Shown here in pieces: positions 1-6,172 of a DNA stretch of 6,330 nucleotides. Under the pieces are notes generated by a model. That model was not told where the DNA came from and searched no databases. It saw only the letters and a program-made list of their open reading frames with translations. The stretch comes from TMED14 sp964475135 (GTDB lineage: Bacteria; Bacteroidota; Bacteroidia; Flavobacteriales; Schleiferiaceae): contig CAYYWL010000053.1 of assembly GCA_964475135.1 (NCBI GenBank), positions 1 through 6,330 on the forward strand, written 5' to 3'. Every line of letters starts with the position of its first letter. Within the stretch, counting starts at the first letter, position 1. Both the position numbers and the translations under genes were made by a program.

Positions 1-2
1 CC

Positions 3-32
3 GACTTTTCACAGCTGATTCAAGTAGGCTAA
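3..32 (+). CDS. C-terminal tail of an upstream gene (partial)
   Basis: Reading from base 3, the frame gives DFSQLIQVG followed by TAA at 30-32, which could be the last nine codons of a gene that begins left of the window. It lies 3 bases before the GTG of the S4-domain gene and in the same frame, which is a typical operon spacing. The stretch is too short to identify a family. The frame beginning at base 2 is also open here, so the assignment rests only on the tight, stop-to-start arrangement. Confidence 0.35.
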   Translation, partial: DFSQLIQVG

Positions 33-35
33 GCC

Positions 36-395
36 GTGCGGGCCGACGTCTACCTGTGGGCGGTTCGGCTCTTCAAAACCCGCGCAACTGCTGCCGAGGC
101 GCTGCGTTCGGGGCATGTTAGTATTGGCGAAACCGAGATCAAAGCCAGCCGCGACGTCAAGCCAGGCGAAGTGCTGGTGTTGCGCTTTACGGGCTACACG
201 CGGAGCTTTGAAATCTTGGGACTTCCGCGCACGCGAGTGGGCGCGGCACTTGTTCATAACTTGATGCGTGAGGTGACTTCTCCCGAAGAAGTTGAAAAGC
301 GGGAACTCCTAAGCTTATCCCGAAAACTTCAGCGAAATCAAGGTCTTGGGCGTCCCACAAAGCGCGACCGACGCGACCTCGAAGACTGGATTTAA
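36..395 (+). CDS. hslR: S4-domain RNA-binding protein, Hsp15 (HslR)-like
   Basis: A 119-residue small basic protein. The N-terminus (MRADVYLWAVRLFKTR) and the following helix-turn region up to about residue 50 form an S4 fold, the alpha-L RNA-binding motif; the residues KTRATAAEALRSGHV are the diagnostic part. The C-terminal half carries VEKRELLSLSRKL and a basic tail ending in GRPTKRDRRDLEDWI, both shared with Hsp15. In E. coli, Hsp15 binds free 50S subunits that still carry a nascent chain and helps recycle them; the same role here is inferred. The start is GTG at 36: an in-frame TAA at 30-32 rules out anything further upstream, and the MR-D-YLW start matches the family. The usual MRxDKYLW has valine in place of lysine here. 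No promoter is visible directly upstream, so it is probably cotranscribed with the gene ending at 32. Family assignment is firm; exact cellular role is less so. Confidence 0.88.
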   Translation: MRADVYLWAVRLFKTRATAAEALRSGHVSIGETEIKASRDVKPGEVLVLRFTGYTRSFEILGLPRTRVGAALVHNLMREVTSPEEVEKRELLSLSRKLQRNQGLGRPTKRDRRDLEDWI

Positions 396-410
396 CGTTA
401 ATTTAACGTT
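391..410 (+). repeat. Short direct repeat TTTAACGTT x2, 11-base period
   Basis: TTTAACGTT occurs at 391-399 and again at 402-410, one turn of the helix apart. The first copy lies in the perfect 10-base palindrome TTAACGTTAA (392-401). A looser copy with two extra bases, TTTAACACGTT, is at 446-456. The first copy overlaps the stop codon of the S4 gene, and all lie between that gene and the TonB-dependent receptor. The helical phasing is compatible with an operator for the receptor gene, but no known regulator's site is recognised. Confidence 0.35.
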
Positions 411-413
411 GAC

Positions 414-438
414 AACCAGTTGATTAAACAAACTGGTT
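414..438 (+). other. Hairpin: 8-base inverted repeat upstream of receptor gene
   Basis: AACCAGTT (414-421) pairs exactly with AACTGGTT (431-438) around a 9-base loop. It begins 18 bases after the S4 gene stop. No T-tract follows (the next bases are ACGGAGG), so it is not a standard intrinsic terminator. It may weakly end the S4 transcript or serve as a binding site upstream of the receptor promoter at 475. Confidence 0.4.
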
Positions 439-474
439 ACGGAGGTTTAACACGTTTTAAATGGATGAGGCGAT

Positions 475-482
475 TAACTTTG
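475..482 (+). promoter_or_regulatory. Bacteroidota -7 promoter box (TAACTTTG) for the TonB-dependent receptor
   Basis: TAACTTTG is an exact match to TAnnTTTG, the -7 element recognised by the Bacteroidota primary sigma factor. It ends 26 bases before the ATG at 509 and predicts a leader of roughly 20 bases. No TTG lies at the usual 17-23 base distance upstream; only a GTTTT at 454-458 is near. The leader is AT-rich (TATATAATTAAAACGC) without a Shine-Dalgarno sequence, as is common for highly translated genes of this phylum. Confidence 0.6.
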
Positions 483-508
483 TCTTATCATCTATATAAT
501 TAAAACGC

Positions 509-3064
509 ATGATGAAAAAACTGATGACCCTTGTGAGTGCGGTGGTTGCTACAGCAGCCGTGCAAGCTCAGAATGCCGTCGATACTTCAATGTATGACCA
601 GCTCGACGAGGTGGTTGTAACTTCTGGAGTTATTGACATTGCAAAAACGCGTGAGACTCCGGTAGCGGTGTCTACGATTGCTCCAGCGGAAATTTCGCTG
701 AAGATCGGAAACCTCGAGTTCCCCGAAGTGATGAGCCGCACTCCAGGTGTGTACGCAACCCGTTCAGGTGGTGGTTACGGTGACTCGCGCATGAATTTGC
801 GCGGATTCGACCAGCGCAACACCTCGTTCCTGATCAACGGTCAGCCAGTTAACGACATGGAGAACGGTTGGGTATACTGGTCAAACTGGCAAGGCCTTAC
901 GGACGTAGCGAGCGGAATCCAGATCCAGCGCGGTCTGGGTGCTTCACGTCTTGCTGTGCCTTCAGTGGGTGGTACCGTATCAATCTTCACCAAAGCCGCT
1001 GAGCTCAAGAATGGTGGATCGGTATCGCAAATGGTTGGTAACAACGGCTACTTCAAGACATCAGCGGTTGTCAACACCGGCAAAAGCAAGAGCGGATGGG
1101 CTTCTTCATTCCTTCTTTCTCGCTGGGTGGGTAACGGCTACGCCTACGGAACTGCAGGTGAAGGCTGGACCTACTTCGGAGCCGTTGGCTACGCGCCAAA
1201 AGGCTCGAAGCACGCCTTGAACCTCTCGTTCATCGGCGCAGGCCAGTGGCACCACCAGCGCTCTTCGTTCGTTTCGATCCGCGACTACATGAACTTCGGA
1301 ACCGCAGCCAGTGCTGACCCCGTAGGTTTGACTGCAGGCGACCTGAGCGACGAAGCCATTGACCGCCGCTGGAACACCGACGCGGGCGAATTGGGTGGTG
1401 AAGAGTGGAACATCCGCCGCAACTTCTACAACAAGCCGTTGGCTACCTTCAACTGGGATTGGAACATCAGCAGCAACTGGAAGCTCAACACTTCAGTCTA
1501 CGGTTCAGCAGGACGCGGAGGCGGTACCGGCTCACGCGGCGGCAACTTCCGCAACGCGGCCATCGACTACTTCCCCTTCAACACGGACCTCACCCAGCAC
1601 TACTTGGTTAACGGCCGCGGAACCCGCAACGCCGACGGTCAAATCGACTACGATGCGACGGTTGAGCAAAACCAGTCAACCACCAACCCGTACACGGGTG
1701 GAATCTCTGCCTTCCAGGGTCAGTTGATCGGTTCGAACGGATTCCGCGACAGCAACGTCAACCGCGCCATCATGATTCGCCGCGCTTCAATGAACTCGCA
1801 CGACTGGTACGGCGTGATTTCAAACCTCGAAGGCAAGATTGGCAAGCTTCGTACGTCGATCGGCTTAGACCTTCGTTCGTACAAGGGCTACCACTACCGC
1901 GTGCTTACCGACTTGATGGGCCTCGACGGCTACTACTCAACGGGTAACAAGAACTCGCTCGGAACTATCGTGAACACCACGGTGAACCCCACTCCGTTCA
2001 ACCCAACAGGTATCGACGGTCCGAAGATTGACTACTTCAACAACGGCATCGTAGGATGGCAGGGCCTCAACGGCTTGGCTGAGTACGCAACGACTAAGTT
2101 GACCGCTGTCGTTCAGGTGGGGGTTTCAAACCAAGCCTTCCAGCGCGAAGACTTCTTTGACCAGCCTGCAATGCCTATTTCAGAGGTACAAAACCAACTC
2201 GGTGGCTACGTAAAGGGTGGTGCCAACTTCAACATCAACGAGCACATGAACGTGTTTGTAAACGCTGGCATGATTTCACGCCAGCCCCAGTTTGATGCGG
2301 TGTTCCCCAACTTCGCCAACGAGATCAATCCGGACCTTCAGAACGAAAAAATCAACTCAGTTGAGTTGGGCTACGGCTACATCAAGAACAAGTTGACCTT
2401 GAACGTGAATGCCTACGCTACCACGTGGGGCAACCGCTTCGTAACCGCTTCATTGCTGAACGCTCAGGGCGACCAAGGCACGGCTCAGTTCCGCAACATC
2501 GACGTCCAGCACAACGGTATCGAAGTTGAAGGAACCTACCGCGCTTCGCGCAAGCTCAAGCTTCAGGGTATGCTTTCAATGGGCGACTGGCGCTACACGA
2601 AGGACTTCAAATCAGAGCTCTTCGACGCCAACAACAACTCGATCGGAGAAGGAACCCTCTACATGGAAGGTGTGAAGGTTGGTAACGCAGCCCAGTTCAC
2701 TTCAGCGCTCAATGCCGACTACCGTGTGGGCAAGCTGAACTTCGACCTCGGACTTCGCTACTTCGACAACTTGTACGCAGACTACAACATCCTCGACAAC
2801 ACGTTCAAGTCAGACGACAACTTAGGTGCGTTGAAGCTTCCTTCGTACATGCTGGTTGACCTCGGAGCCACTGCCCGCCTTGGCGACAGCTGGAGCTTCC
2901 GCGTGAACATCAACAACCTGTTGGATGCCACTTACATTGCCGAGTCAATGACCAATATTCACGCGACCGAGACATCGGCTACGTGGAACGGCATCGACGC
3001 GACGAACGCTGTATGGTTTGGTTTTGGCCGCACTTGGAACGCGTCACTCAAGTACGCCTTCTAA
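509..3064 (+). CDS. TonB-dependent outer-membrane receptor (substrate unknown)
   Basis: An 851-residue outer-membrane active transporter. In order: a signal peptide (residues 1-20, cleavage likely VQA|QN), a TonB-box-like stretch DEVVVTSG (33-40), a plug domain at about 45-163 with RTPGVYATRSGGG, LRGFDQRNTSFLINGQPV and GLGASRLAVPSVGGTVSIFTK, and then a beta-barrel rich in aromatic/Asn strands to a terminal phenylalanine (SLKYAF), the usual signal for outer-membrane insertion. Such proteins use energy from the TonB-ExbBD complex to import ligands. The N-terminal carboxypeptidase-regulatory-like domain common in Bacteroidota SusC-type receptors is missing, and no SusD-type lipoprotein gene follows, so a SusCD glycan importer is unlikely; siderophore, cofactor, peptide or other ligands remain open. 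Codons are strongly biased to AAC, TTC, TAC and AAG, suggesting high expression. Two adjacent ATGs (509, 512) could start translation. Transcribed alone: promoter box at 475, terminator at 3087. Confidence 0.95.
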   Translation: MMKKLMTLVSAVVATAAVQAQNAVDTSMYDQLDEVVVTSGVIDIAKTRETPVAVSTIAPAEISLKIGNLEFPEVMSRTPGVYATRSGGGYGDSRMNLRGFDQRNTSFLINGQPVNDMENGWVYWSNWQGLTDVASGIQIQRGLGASRLAVPSVGGTVSIFTKAAELKNGGSVSQMVGNNGYFKTSAVVNTGKSKSGWASSFLLSRWVGNGYAYGTAGEGWTYFGAVGYAPKGSKHALNLSFIGAGQWHHQRSSFVSIRDYMNFGTAASADPVGLTAGDLSDEAIDRRWNTDAGELGGEEWNIRRNFYNKPLATFNWDWNISSNWKLNTSVYGSAGRGGGTGSRGGNFRNAAIDYFPFNTDLTQHYLVNGRGTRNADGQIDYDATVEQNQSTTNPYTGGISAFQGQLIGSNGFRDSNVNRAIMIRRASMNSHDWYGVISNLEGKIGKLRTSIGLDLRSYKGYHYRVLTDLMGLDGYYSTGNKNSLGTIVNTTVNPTPFNPTGIDGPKIDYFNNGIVGWQGLNGLAEYATTKLTAVVQVGVSNQAFQREDFFDQPAMPISEVQNQLGGYVKGGANFNINEHMNVFVNAGMISRQPQFDAVFPNFANEINPDLQNEKINSVELGYGYIKNKLTLNVNAYATTWGNRFVTASLLNAQGDQGTAQFRNIDVQHNGIEVEGTYRASRKLKLQGMLSMGDWRYTKDFKSELFDANNNSIGEGTLYMEGVKVGNAAQFTSALNADYRVGKLNFDLGLRYFDNLYADYNILDNTFKSDDNLGALKLPSYMLVDLGATARLGDSWSFRVNINNLLDATYIAESMTNIHATETSATWNGIDATNAVWFGFGRTWNASLKYAF

Positions 3065-3086
3065 GGTCAAACTCCTAGAAATGAAG

Positions 3087-3114
3087 CGGCTCCCCTCGGG
3101 GAGCCGTTTTTTTT
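3087..3114 (+). terminator. Strong intrinsic terminator of the TonB-dependent receptor gene
   Basis: CGGCTCCC (3087-3094) pairs exactly with GGGAGCCG (3099-3106) around the loop CTCG, followed at once by eight T (3107-3114). It starts 22 bases after the receptor stop codon. Read from the minus strand, the hairpin is followed by CTTCATTTC rather than a T-tract, so it should act mainly on plus-strand transcripts. Confidence 0.93.
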
Positions 3115-3131
3115 GCTCGAGAAATTTTTTG

Positions 3132-3187
3132 AAATCCGGTTATAACCGAACGGGTCCAGGCTAGGGCATCCGGGTATAACCGGATTT
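3132..3187. repeat. Paired palindromic repeat forming a long imperfect hairpin
   Basis: Two related units, each close to palindromic: the left contains the perfect 12-base palindrome CGGTTATAACCG (3137-3148) and the right is ATCCGGGTATAACCGGAT (3168-3185) with one mismatched pair. The shared core ATCCGG(T/G)TATAACCG recurs at 3134-3148 and 3168-3182, a 34-base period with one difference. The two arms (3132-3148 and 3171-3187) also pair with each other at 16 of 17 positions around a 22-base loop. It sits between the convergent receptor and biotin-carrier genes. On the plus strand a T-rich run (3191-3197) follows, so it may be a back-up terminator; it may instead be a dispersed intergenic palindrome or a protein-binding site. 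Confidence 0.6.
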
Positions 3188-3195
3188 TACTTTTT

Positions 3196-3666
3196 TTACA
3201 CGAAGCGCAGCAGGGGGGCGCCCTTCTCAACCGCCTGACCCGCTGTGACGAACACCTCGGCGACTTGGCCGGTGGCGGGGCTCTTGAGGTTGTTTTCCAT
3301 CTTCATGGCTTCGAGCACGAGCAGGGTCTGGCCTTGTTCGACCTCGGAACCTTCGGTGGCATCCACCCGCAGCACCAGGCCGGGCATCGGAGCCACGAGT
3401 ACGTCAAGGCCTTTGGCGGTCGTGGCGGCCATTCCGAGCTCGTCGAGCAGGGCGTCGATGGGGCGAAGTGAGCGAACCTCGTGCACGTCTCCGTCGATCC
3501 ACCATGCAGATCGCTTGGTGGCCGGCTCGTACGAAACGAGAAAGGCGGTTTTGGTAACGGTTCCGCGCTGAATGCGAAACTCGCGGCCCTCAATGTGCTG
3601 AATGGTCCAGCCCTCGAGGCCGTGGGGGAAGCTAAACTGCTGGGGTCCGACGTGGTGCGTACGCAT
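3196..3666 (-). CDS. Biotin carboxyl carrier protein subunit of an acyl-CoA carboxylase
   Basis: A 156-residue protein whose C-terminal ~70 residues are a biotinyl/lipoyl-attachment domain: APMPG (92-96), then the EAMKMEN motif (119-125), with K122 the predicted biotinylated lysine, and ATGQVAEVFVTAGQAVEKG closing the fold. The first ~85 residues (for example WTIQHIEGREFRI and AWWIDGDVHEV) match the N-terminal region of the short biotin carrier subunits annotated in Bacteroidota as acetyl-CoA/propionyl-CoA carboxylase components, rather than classical AccB with its Ala/Pro-rich linker. It would carry carboxybiotin between a biotin carboxylase and a carboxyltransferase in the cytosol; neither partner is encoded here, so they must be elsewhere. 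ATG at 3666 is 4 bases after a promoter-like TACTTTTA, suggesting a leaderless or almost leaderless message. It diverges from rseP and converges on the receptor gene. Confidence 0.9.
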   Translation of the reverse strand: MRTHHVGPQQFSFPHGLEGWTIQHIEGREFRIQRGTVTKTAFLVSYEPATKRSAWWIDGDVHEVRSLRPIDALLDELGMAATTAKGLDVLVAPMPGLVLRVDATEGSEVEQGQTLLVLEAMKMENNLKSPATGQVAEVFVTAGQAVEKGAPLLRFV

Positions 3667-3670
3667 GCCC

Positions 3671-3678
3671 TAAAAGTA
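3671..3678 (-). promoter_or_regulatory. Candidate -7 promoter box (TACTTTTA) for the biotin carrier gene
   Basis: Read on the minus strand, TACTTTTA matches TAnnTTTG at all fixed positions except the last. Only 4 bases (GGGC) separate it from the ATG at 3666, so transcription from it would begin at or next to the start codon. No TTG is found 17-23 bases upstream. The call is supported mainly by position: the divergent gap is only 46 bases and must hold both promoters. Confidence 0.4.
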
Positions 3679-3696
3679 CGGCAGGCACGATGGTTG

Positions 3697-3704
3697 TACC
3701 TTTG
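3697..3704 (+). promoter_or_regulatory. Bacteroidota -7 promoter box (TACCTTTG) for rseP
   Basis: TACCTTTG matches TAnnTTTG exactly and ends 8 bases before the rseP ATG. This predicts a leader of only a few bases at most. The expected TTG at 17-23 bases upstream is absent. The spacer CCGCCGCT has no Shine-Dalgarno sequence. Confidence 0.55.
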
Positions 3705-3712
3705 CCGCCGCT

Positions 3713-5032
3713 ATGTTGATTCAAATTTCGCAGTTCATTCTTGGACTCTCGCTGCTGGTGGTGCTCCACGAGCTGGGCCACTTTATTCCGGCTGTCGCCT
3801 TTCGCACCCGCGTCGAGAAGTTTTACCTCTTTTTCAACCCGTGGTTTTCGCTGTTTAAAACCAACATTCGCGGAACCGAAGTCGGAATCGGCTGGCTGCC
3901 CCTCGGCGGATACGTCAAGATTGCCGGCATGGTCGACGAGTCTATGGACACCGAAGGCTTGGCCGAAGAGCCCAAGCCCTACGAATACCGCAGCAAAAAG
4001 CCCTGGCAGCGCCTCATTATCATTTTGGGCGGTGTCACCGTGAACTTCATCGTTGCGGTCGCCATTTATGCCGGAATGGGCGCCTACTATGGCGAGAAGT
4101 ACGTGGATACGGCCGACCTCAAGGGCGGCGTGTGGGCTACCCCCGTTGCGCAGTCAATGGGCATGAAGTCGGGCGACGTTCCGGTCGCAGTGGGCGGACG
4201 CGAAATCGCGCGCTTTGACGAAGTCAGCGTCGAAATGCTGCTCGGTTCGGGGTCTAGCCTTACTGTGCTCCGCGATGGCGAGCGCGTGGATTTGCCCATT
4301 ACCCAAGCGTTTGTGGCCAAGGCGATTGAAGAAAAGACGCCGTGGATGTTTCCGCGCGTACCCTACGTCGTGAAAGAGTTTGCGACCGGCAGCCCCGCCG
4401 AAAAGGCCGGAATGGCTAAGGGCGACGCCCTCGTGGCACTAAACGGTGAGTCGCTCACCTACTTTGACGAGTACCTCGAGCGGATCCCAGACCTGGCAGG
4501 CCAAGCAGTGACCATCACGGTGGATCGCGCCGGCGATCGCGTCGACTTGCCCGTGACCGTGAGCGAAGAAGGCAAAATTGGAGTCTACTACCAAGACAAC
4601 TTGGCCGAATTCTTCCCCGTGAAGACCGAGACCCACAGTGGCCTTTCGGCGATTCCGTACGGATGGAACCGCGCCGTATCAACTCTCTCGTCGTACGCGC
4701 GCCAAATCAAGTTGATGTTTCAGCCCGAGACCGGAGCCTACAAAGAGGCCGGTGGCTTTCTAACCATCTTAAAGCAGTACCCGAGCACCTGGGATTGGGA
4801 GCATTTTTGGGGCTTTACCGCCTTTTTAAGCCTTGCCCTTGCGTTCTTGAATGTGCTTCCGATTCCGGCTTTGGACGGAGGCCACGCCGTGTTTGCCCTC
4901 ATCGAGTGGGTCACGGGCCGCGCTCCGAGCACCCGCGTGATGGAGGTCGCCCAAATGATCGGTTTCTTCCTGCTCCTGGCCCTGTTTGTGCTGGCGAACG
5001 GAAACGATTTGTTTAAGGCTTTGGGGCTGTAG
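3713..5032 (+). CDS. rseP: RseP-type site-2 intramembrane zinc metalloprotease
   Basis: A 439-residue inner-membrane protease that cuts transmembrane segments of substrates, classically anti-sigma factors such as RseA after a first periplasmic cut, and also remnant signal peptides. The zinc-binding motif HELGH is in the first membrane helix (H19, E20, H23). The C-terminal NVLPIPALDGGH (380-391) supplies the third ligand, D388. GWLPLGGYVKIAGM (60-73) matches the conserved membrane-associated beta region, and hydrophobic helices lie near 101-124, 366-384 and 411-428. Two PDZ domains lie between, roughly 140-200 and 225-290; the second has the clear SPAEKAGMAKGDALVALNG signature, while the first is divergent. 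All catalytic residues are present and the length is normal for Bacteroidota RseP. ATG at 3713 begins at the first membrane helix as expected. Its substrates in this organism are not shown by the neighbourhood: no sigma or anti-sigma gene is adjacent. Confidence 0.95.
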   Translation: MLIQISQFILGLSLLVVLHELGHFIPAVAFRTRVEKFYLFFNPWFSLFKTNIRGTEVGIGWLPLGGYVKIAGMVDESMDTEGLAEEPKPYEYRSKKPWQRLIIILGGVTVNFIVAVAIYAGMGAYYGEKYVDTADLKGGVWATPVAQSMGMKSGDVPVAVGGREIARFDEVSVEMLLGSGSSLTVLRDGERVDLPITQAFVAKAIEEKTPWMFPRVPYVVKEFATGSPAEKAGMAKGDALVALNGESLTYFDEYLERIPDLAGQAVTITVDRAGDRVDLPVTVSEEGKIGVYYQDNLAEFFPVKTETHSGLSAIPYGWNRAVSTLSSYARQIKLMFQPETGAYKEAGGFLTILKQYPSTWDWEHFWGFTAFLSLALAFLNVLPIPALDGGHAVFALIEWVTGRAPSTRVMEVAQMIGFFLLLALFVLANGNDLFKALGL

Positions 5033-5081
5033 CGCAGCGGAGCTGCGCGCAACGAGTAGCTAGTAACTAGTTGCTGGGCGC
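5032..5081. terminator. Hairpin region between convergent rseP and ZIP genes
   Basis: The short gap between two stop codons can form GCGCAGC (5032-5038) with GCTGCGC (5042-5048), which overlaps the rseP stop, and GCAAC (5049-5053) with GTTGC (5070-5074), extended by GCGC on either side with a bulge. The inner part holds the palindrome AACTAGTT (5065-5072). Convergent placement suggests two-way termination, but neither strand has a T-tract, so an intrinsic terminator is not proven. Confidence 0.35.
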
Positions 5082-6048
5082 TAGCCCAACGCCACGTCCA
5101 GCGACATCATCACCGCGAATCCGGCAATGAATCCGAGGGTGGCGANNNNNNNNNNNNNNNNNNNNNNNNNNNNNNNNNNNNNNNNNNNNNNNNNNNNNNN
5201 NNNNNNNNNNNNNNNNNNNNNNNNNNNNNNNNNNNNNNNNNNNNNGCCACGTCCAGCGACATCATCACCGCGAATCCGGCAATGAATCCGAGGGTGGCGA
5301 TGTCGGTGTACTTGTCGCGCTGGGTTTCGGGAATTACCTCTTCGACAACGACGTAGATCATGGCTCCGGCCGCAAAGGCTAGGGCAAACGGAAGCACGGG
5401 CTGCATGTACATGACGGCGACGGCTCCGACAACGCCTGCGACGGGCTCGACGATGGCAGAGAGCTGTCCGAACCAAAAGCTGCGGAAGCGCGAAACGCCC
5501 TGGCGGCGCAGCGGGAAGGCGACCGCGACCCCTTCAGGAAAGTTTTGGAGGCCGATTCCGATGGCGAGGGCCACGGCGGCTCCGAGGGAAGCGCCGTCGA
5601 TTCCGGCCGCGTAGGCTCCGAATGCGACACCCACCGCCAGCCCCTCGGGAATGTTGTGCAGCGTGATGGCGAGCACCAGGAGCGTCGTCGACTTCCAGTC
5701 GGTTTTGACGCCCTCGATTTCGGACGGGCCAAAGTTGATGTGCAAGTGCGGAACCAGTTTGTCAAGCCCAAACAAGAACAGCGCACCCGTGAGGAAGCCG
5801 AGGACCGGTGGAATCCAGGGGATGTAGCCCTGGGCCTCAGACATTTCGATGGACGGAGCGAGGAGGCTCCAGTAGCTGGCGGCGATCATGACTCCGCCGG
5901 TGAATCCAAGCATTCCGTCGAGGACTTTGCGCGGAAGTTCCTTAAACAGAAAGACGAGGGCGGCGCCCGAGGCGGTCACGAGCCACGTGAAGGTGGTCGC
6001 CAAGAACGCGAGCAGTACGGGGTGGTAGGAGCTTAACGTTTCAAGCAT
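5081..6048 (-). CDS. ZIP-family divalent metal transporter (interrupted by a false assembly gap)
   Basis: A multi-pass inner-membrane protein expected to import zinc or related divalent metals. Metal-site motifs are in place: HNIPEG (131-136, with H131 and E135), QNFPEG (168-173), E201-P202 and EEVIPE (236-241); about eight hydrophobic segments are visible, with a His-poor loop (HLHINFG) near 101-107. The coding sequence is split by 100 N at 5146-5245 flanked by identical 55-base copies. Removing one copy plus the Ns (155 bases) leaves 813 bases, exactly 271 codons: a 270-residue protein ending MMSLDVALG and TAG at 5081-5083. That is normal for the family, so the gene is very probably intact; as deposited it appears frameshifted. 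ATG at 6048 is preferred over an in-frame TTG at 6081, because the latter falls upstream of the promoter-like box at 6069-6076 and adds non-conserved residues. The exact metal cannot be read from the sequence. Confidence 0.92.
5091..5300. repeat. 55-base exact direct duplication flanking the N gap (assembly artefact)
   Basis: Bases 5091-5145 are identical to 5246-5300, and the copies abut the two edges of the N run exactly. Both encode the same residues of the ZIP C-terminus (ATLGFIAGFAVMMSLDV). The length equals a common de Bruijn assembly word size, which is what two contig ends sharing one unresolved word would leave. Confidence 0.92.
5146..5245. other. 100-base scaffold gap (N)
   Basis: Exactly 100 unknown bases, a conventional placeholder length. 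The flanking duplicate shows that the two contigs overlap, so the true gap size is most likely negative (minus 55) and no sequence is hidden here. Confidence 0.97.
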
Positions 6049-6068
6049 GAGAAATGGGTTTCTACATT

Positions 6069-6076
6069 TAAAGGTA
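6069..6076 (-). promoter_or_regulatory. Candidate -7 promoter box (TACCTTTA) for the ZIP transporter
   Basis: On the minus strand TACCTTTA matches TAnnTTTG except the last base. It ends 20 bases before the ATG at 6048, implying a leader of about 15 bases. No TTG at the expected upstream distance. No zinc-regulator operator is recognisable in the 124-base divergent gap (6049-6172). Confidence 0.4.
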
Positions 6077-6140
6077 CGCAAAGGGTTGAAGGGATCGTGT
6101 TTTTGGGATTTGTGGTTCCCGGCGACCGAGTGTCAGGCCA

Positions 6141-6168
6141 TTGCGCACGGGATTTTGCCCTAGGTTTG
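6141..6168 (+). promoter_or_regulatory. Bacteroidota promoter (TTG-N17-TAGGTTTG) for the lpxH-like gene
   Basis: The -7 box TAGGTTTG (6161-6168) matches TAnnTTTG exactly and a TTG at 6141-6143 lies 17 bases upstream, within the 17-23 base range for the -33 element. This is the best two-part promoter in the window. The box ends 4 bases before the ATG at 6173, so the start of transcription should fall on or beside the start codon. Confidence 0.6.
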
Positions 6169-6172
6169 TGGT

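Noticed and set aside
414..438. Intrinsic terminator of the S4-domain gene
   Set aside because: The stem is good but no T-tract follows, so it is kept only as an unassigned hairpin.
495..500. TATAAT as a sigma-70 type -10 box for the receptor gene
   Set aside because: It lies 8 bases before the ATG with no properly spaced -35, and Bacteroidota use TAnnTTTG, which is present at 475-482.
1359..1727. Open frames inside the receptor gene (also those opposite it and in rseP and the ZIP gene)
   Set aside because: They are low-complexity Ser/Thr/Arg-rich translations of out-of-frame GC-rich coding DNA, with no motif, start signal or independent promoter.
5110..5145. ZIP gene with an altered C-terminus ending in another frame past the gap
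   Set aside because: The altered frame exists only because 155 spurious bases (not a multiple of three) are inserted; the duplicated segment encodes the same residues in its proper frame up to TAG at 5081-5083.
5091..5300. 55-base direct repeat as an attachment site, target-site duplication or tandem gene duplication
   Set aside because: The copies abut an exact 100-N placeholder and collapsing them restores a normal gene; an assembly overlap explains everything.
6049..6081. Longer ZIP protein starting at TTG 6081
   Set aside because: It adds polar residues (RTFKCRNPFL) not expected before the first helix, uses a weak start codon and would begin upstream of the candidate promoter box.
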